DNA of 64,000 bases. Origin: Alphaproteobacteria bacterium. GTDB lineage: Bacteria > Myxococcota_A > UBA796 > GCA-2862545. A program made the position numbers and the translations under genes. The notes beneath the pieces are model-generated. The model was given only the letters and a program-made list of their open reading frames with translations, was not told the origin of the DNA and ran no database searches. This document shows, one piece after another, positions 61,730-64,000 of the stretch. The first letter of the stretch is position 1. Each line of letters opens with the position of its first letter. The DNA lies in contig JACKER010000029.1 of assembly GCA_020632925.1 (NCBI GenBank), positions 25,639 through 89,638 on the forward strand, written 5' to 3'.

Positions 61730-63532
61730 ATGTCCGGCAGGGCGCTGGCTGAACGGTGGTTGAGGGCGCACGGGGCTCCCGATCCGCAACGCGCCGCGAT
61801 CACCGGGATGCGGCGGGCCGCGCGGTACCCGGCGCCCGTGGGCGCGAGCTGGGAGCGGGTGATCGGCGTGCTGGACCGCGTGGCGCCGCTGGTGGCGCTG
61901 GGCCGCCCGGGGCGCGCCTCGAAGCTCGACGACGCCCGCTTCCTCCGCCTGGACCGCGCGATGTCGCTGCACCGGGTGCGGGAGCTGCGGCTCGCCTGGC
62001 TGCTGCTGCGCGCGCCGCTGATCGAGGCGCTCTACGCCGACGAGGCGCCCCCGCAGCCTGCCCACCCGCTGGACGATCTGCAGGACCTCATCCGCGAGCG
62101 TGCGGCCCTGCGTCACGACCGCTTCGACGTCGTGGTGATCGGCTCGGGCGCGGGCGGAGCCCCGGTCGCGCGCACGCTGGCGCAGGCCGGCATGGACGTC
62201 GCCATCGTGGAGGCCGGCGGCCTGCTGCGGTCCGACACGGCCGAGGGCGCGGTCGAGCGGACCTTCCTGGACCAGGGGATGCTCGGCAGCCTCGAGGGCG
62301 GCGGCATGACGCTGGTGCTGGCGGGGTCGGCCATCGGCGGGACCACCGTCATCAACAGCGGAACCTCGCTGCGGCCGCTCCAGCGCCAGCTCGAGGACTG
62401 GGACCGCACGGCCGGGACGCGCTTCGCGGAGGGTGAGCTCGCTCCCTGGCTCGATCGGGTGGTGGACCACCTCGGCATCGCGCCGATCCCCGAGGAGCGC
62501 CTCGACGCCTCGGCCCGCCTGGTGCGGGAGGGCTTGCGCGCGCTCGGGCGGGAGGGCGCGTTCGCGCTGCCCCGCAACGCCCCCGGCTGCCAGGGAGCTG
62601 CCCGTTGCTGCTTCGGGTGCCCGAACGGGGCGAAGCTGTCGACCGATCGGTCCTACGTCCCCGACGCGATCCGGTCCGGCGCCACCCTGCTCGCGAACAC
62701 CGTCGCTCGCGGGATCCGCGAGGAGCGGGACGGCGTGGTCGTGCTCGTCGAGGGTCCGACGGGCTTGCGGCGGATCCGTGCGGGTCGGCTGGTGCTGGCG
62801 GCGGGTGCCCTCGGCACGCCCGGCCTGATCCGCCGTCACCGCCTCGGCGACCGGCACGCGATCGCCGGCGACGGCCTGAAGATCCATCCCGCGAGCAAGG
62901 TGTTCGGCTGGATGCCCGAGCCGTTGCCCCACGGCGGGGTCCCCCAGGCGCTCGGCTACCACACCGAGGACCTGCCCCGGGTGACCTTCGAGGGCGCCCA
63001 CACGCCACCAGCCGTGACCGCCACCGTGCTGCAGGCGGCGGGCGAGCGACACCGCGCGTGGATGGTCCACCACGACCACCTCGCGAACTACGGGATGATG
63101 GTGCGTGACCGCGGCATGGGGACGGTCCGCGAGGTCGGCGGCAAGCGCGTGCTCCGGTACGCGCTGCACGACGAGGACGCGCGGGACCTCGGGGCGGCGC
63201 TGCTGCTCGCGTCCGAGGCGCTGTTCGCCGCCGGCGCCGAGCGCGTGGTGCTGCCGCTCGCGGGGCGCGACGCCGAGGTCGAGGGTCGGGCCGCGCTCTC
63301 GGCCTTCCGCCCGGAGGACTTCCAGCGGAAGAACCTGATCACGTCGGGCTTCCACCCGCAGGGGACGGCCGGCATCGGGCGCGTGGTCGACGCGGATCTG
63401 CGGCTGATGGGCAGCGCGCGGATCGCGGTGGCCGACGCCTCGGTCCTCCCGGACAGCCCCGGGGTCAACCCACAGGTCACGATCATGGCGCTGGCGCTGC
63501 GGCTGGCGGACCGGCTGGTTCAGGAGGGGTGA
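61730..63532 (+). CDS. GMC-family FAD oxidoreductase
   Basis: 600 aa. The FAD-binding motif VVVIGSGAGGAPVARTLAQAG starts near residue 132, after an unusual ~120-residue helical N-terminal part as in long-chain alcohol oxidases. GGTTVINSGT and CFGCPNGAKLSTDRSY follow, and the C-terminal catalytic/FAD region has GFHPQGTAGIGRVVDADLRL and NPQVTIMALALR. Probably oxidises an alcohol, sterol or long-chain lipid. The last bases overlap the next gene (TGATG). Confidence 0.9.
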   Translation: MSGRALAERWLRAHGAPDPQRAAITGMRRAARYPAPVGASWERVIGVLDRVAPLVALGRPGRASKLDDARFLRLDRAMSLHRVRELRLAWLLLRAPLIEALYADEAPPQPAHPLDDLQDLIRERAALRHDRFDVVVIGSGAGGAPVARTLAQAGMDVAIVEAGGLLRSDTAEGAVERTFLDQGMLGSLEGGGMTLVLAGSAIGGTTVINSGTSLRPLQRQLEDWDRTAGTRFAEGELAPWLDRVVDHLGIAPIPEERLDASARLVREGLRALGREGAFALPRNAPGCQGAARCCFGCPNGAKLSTDRSYVPDAIRSGATLLANTVARGIREERDGVVVLVEGPTGLRRIRAGRLVLAAGALGTPGLIRRHRLGDRHAIAGDGLKIHPASKVFGWMPEPLPHGGVPQALGYHTEDLPRVTFEGAHTPPAVTATVLQAAGERHRAWMVHHDHLANYGMMVRDRGMGTVREVGGKRVLRYALHDEDARDLGAALLLASEALFAAGAERVVLPLAGRDAEVEGRAALSAFRPEDFQRKNLITSGFHPQGTAGIGRVVDADLRLMGSARIAVADASVLPDSPGVNPQVTIMALALRLADRLVQEG

Positions 63533-63990
63533 TGGGCTTCCGGGCGCGCGAGATCATGCGCGGGTACCACGAGTTCGCGGAGGGCATGGGCCCGCCGGGG
63601 CGCCACCCGTTCACCTTCCGGGCGAGCTGGGGACCCGACCGCCTCCGTGACTGGCTCGACCCGCGCAAGCCCACCTTCCTGTGGCAGGAGCTGACCGGCG
63701 AGGTCGATGCGGACGGCCTGTGCGAGGCCGCGCCCTGCAGGGGCACGCTCCACCTGCGCTACGTCCCCGACCGCACCATCCGGTACGTGTTCGAGTTCGA
63801 CGACGACCACGGCAGGGCGCTCCGGTACGAGGGCACGAAGGAGAACCTGCGGCCCTGGAACCTGCTCGTGACGCACACCACCTGCTTCGGCACCGTCACC
63901 GAGGTGGCCACCGGGCGGCTGGTGTCGCGCGGGGTCACCTTCTTCCGCCTGCGGGACCTGCCGGGCCTGCTCGCCGTGCGTGCCGCATGA
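63532..63990 (+). CDS. Small protein coupled to the GMC oxidoreductase
   Basis: 152 aa. No family named with certainty. YHEFAEGMGPPGRHPFTFRASWG, a beta-rich middle (GTLHLRYVPDRTIRYVFEFDDDHGRALRYEGTK) and the ending RGVTFFRLRDLPGLL suggest a lipocalin-like or beta-barrel fold. AGGAGG 4 nt before the ATG at 63532, which overlaps the GMC stop. Likely binds substrate or product of that enzyme (inference). Confidence 0.72.
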   Translation: MGFRAREIMRGYHEFAEGMGPPGRHPFTFRASWGPDRLRDWLDPRKPTFLWQELTGEVDADGLCEAAPCRGTLHLRYVPDRTIRYVFEFDDDHGRALRYEGTKENLRPWNLLVTHTTCFGTVTEVATGRLVSRGVTFFRLRDLPGLLAVRAA

Positions 63991-64000
63991 CCGATCCCTA
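63987..64000 (+). CDS. Start of next gene, cut by window edge
   Basis: ATGACCGATCCC overlaps the stop of the preceding gene (ATGA). Only the first codons (M-T-D-P) are in the window, so no function can be given. Confidence 0.35.

Noticed and set aside
1..64000. tRNA, rRNA, riboswitch or prophage features
   Set aside because: No cloverleaf, rRNA-like stretch, conserved riboswitch core, integrase or phage structural gene was recognised on either strand by reading; a covariance-model search was not possible here.

Overview
This is a very GC-rich bacterial window with strong G/C preference at third codon positions. It is densely packed, with short intergenic gaps and many ATGA/GTGA stop-start overlaps. 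Inference from gene content: a member of the Myxococcota (myxobacterial type). The pointers are many Asp/Thr-rich and Cys-lipobox lipoproteins, a Ser/Thr kinase with a DWG motif next to an FHA protein, a polyunsaturated-fatty-acid (Pfa) synthase of the myxobacterial domain layout, a calcium-binding thrombospondin-3-type lipoprotein, and several secreted metallopeptidases. No rRNA, tRNA, transposase, phage gene or CRISPR array was recognised.

Layout. 1-9.2 kb: a PPi-type phosphofructokinase (cut by the left edge), two tandem near-identical Asp/Thr-repeat lipoproteins, a radical SAM/RNase Z pair, and an NAD synthetase/ABC ATPase/permease operon followed by a sulfatase. 9.2-23 kb: a coiled-coil lipoprotein, an M13 metallopeptidase, an FHA regulator divergent from a kinase-Cache receptor, an M14 cytosolic-carboxypeptidase-like enzyme, small ORFs, a double VOC protein, an OmpA-like lipoprotein, a metzincin lipoprotein, a DUF6165-like gene and a DsbD-like reductase. 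23-44.3 kb: the lipid-synthase region. It holds a KS-CLF protein (PfaC-like, 23.05-25.63 kb, minus), a 1471-aa TPR-ClpB fusion, a TSP3 lipoprotein, a lipoprotein, a second PfaD-like enoyl reductase (plus), rlmN, and the pfaD-pfaA operon (minus). 44.4-64 kb: an S13 penicillin-binding lipoprotein, a Cys-rich lipoprotein, an M17 aminopeptidase, a flavin reductase/hydrolase pair, a nucleotidyltransferase, an outer-membrane/lipoprotein set, a HEAT protein, a histidine kinase, an S11 peptidase, a saccharopine-reductase-like enzyme, an HTTM membrane protein with a coupled partner, and a GMC oxidoreductase followed by a small coupled gene.

How the genes work together. PfaD (enoyl reductase), PfaA (KS-AT-ACPs-KR-DH) and the KS-CLF protein are the parts of a type I iterative PUFA/lipid synthase. 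The phosphopantetheinyl transferase needed to load the ACPs is not in the window. Neither are the FabA-like dehydratases that normally follow KS-CLF.

Caution on the assembly. The pfaA ACP array carries two frame breaks and a perfect 154-bp direct repeat, so it looks collapsed. The pfaC end runs into about 130 bp of poly-G/poly-C that looks like an assembly join rather than real coding sequence. Gene order across about 23.05-23.2 kb should therefore not be trusted without reads.
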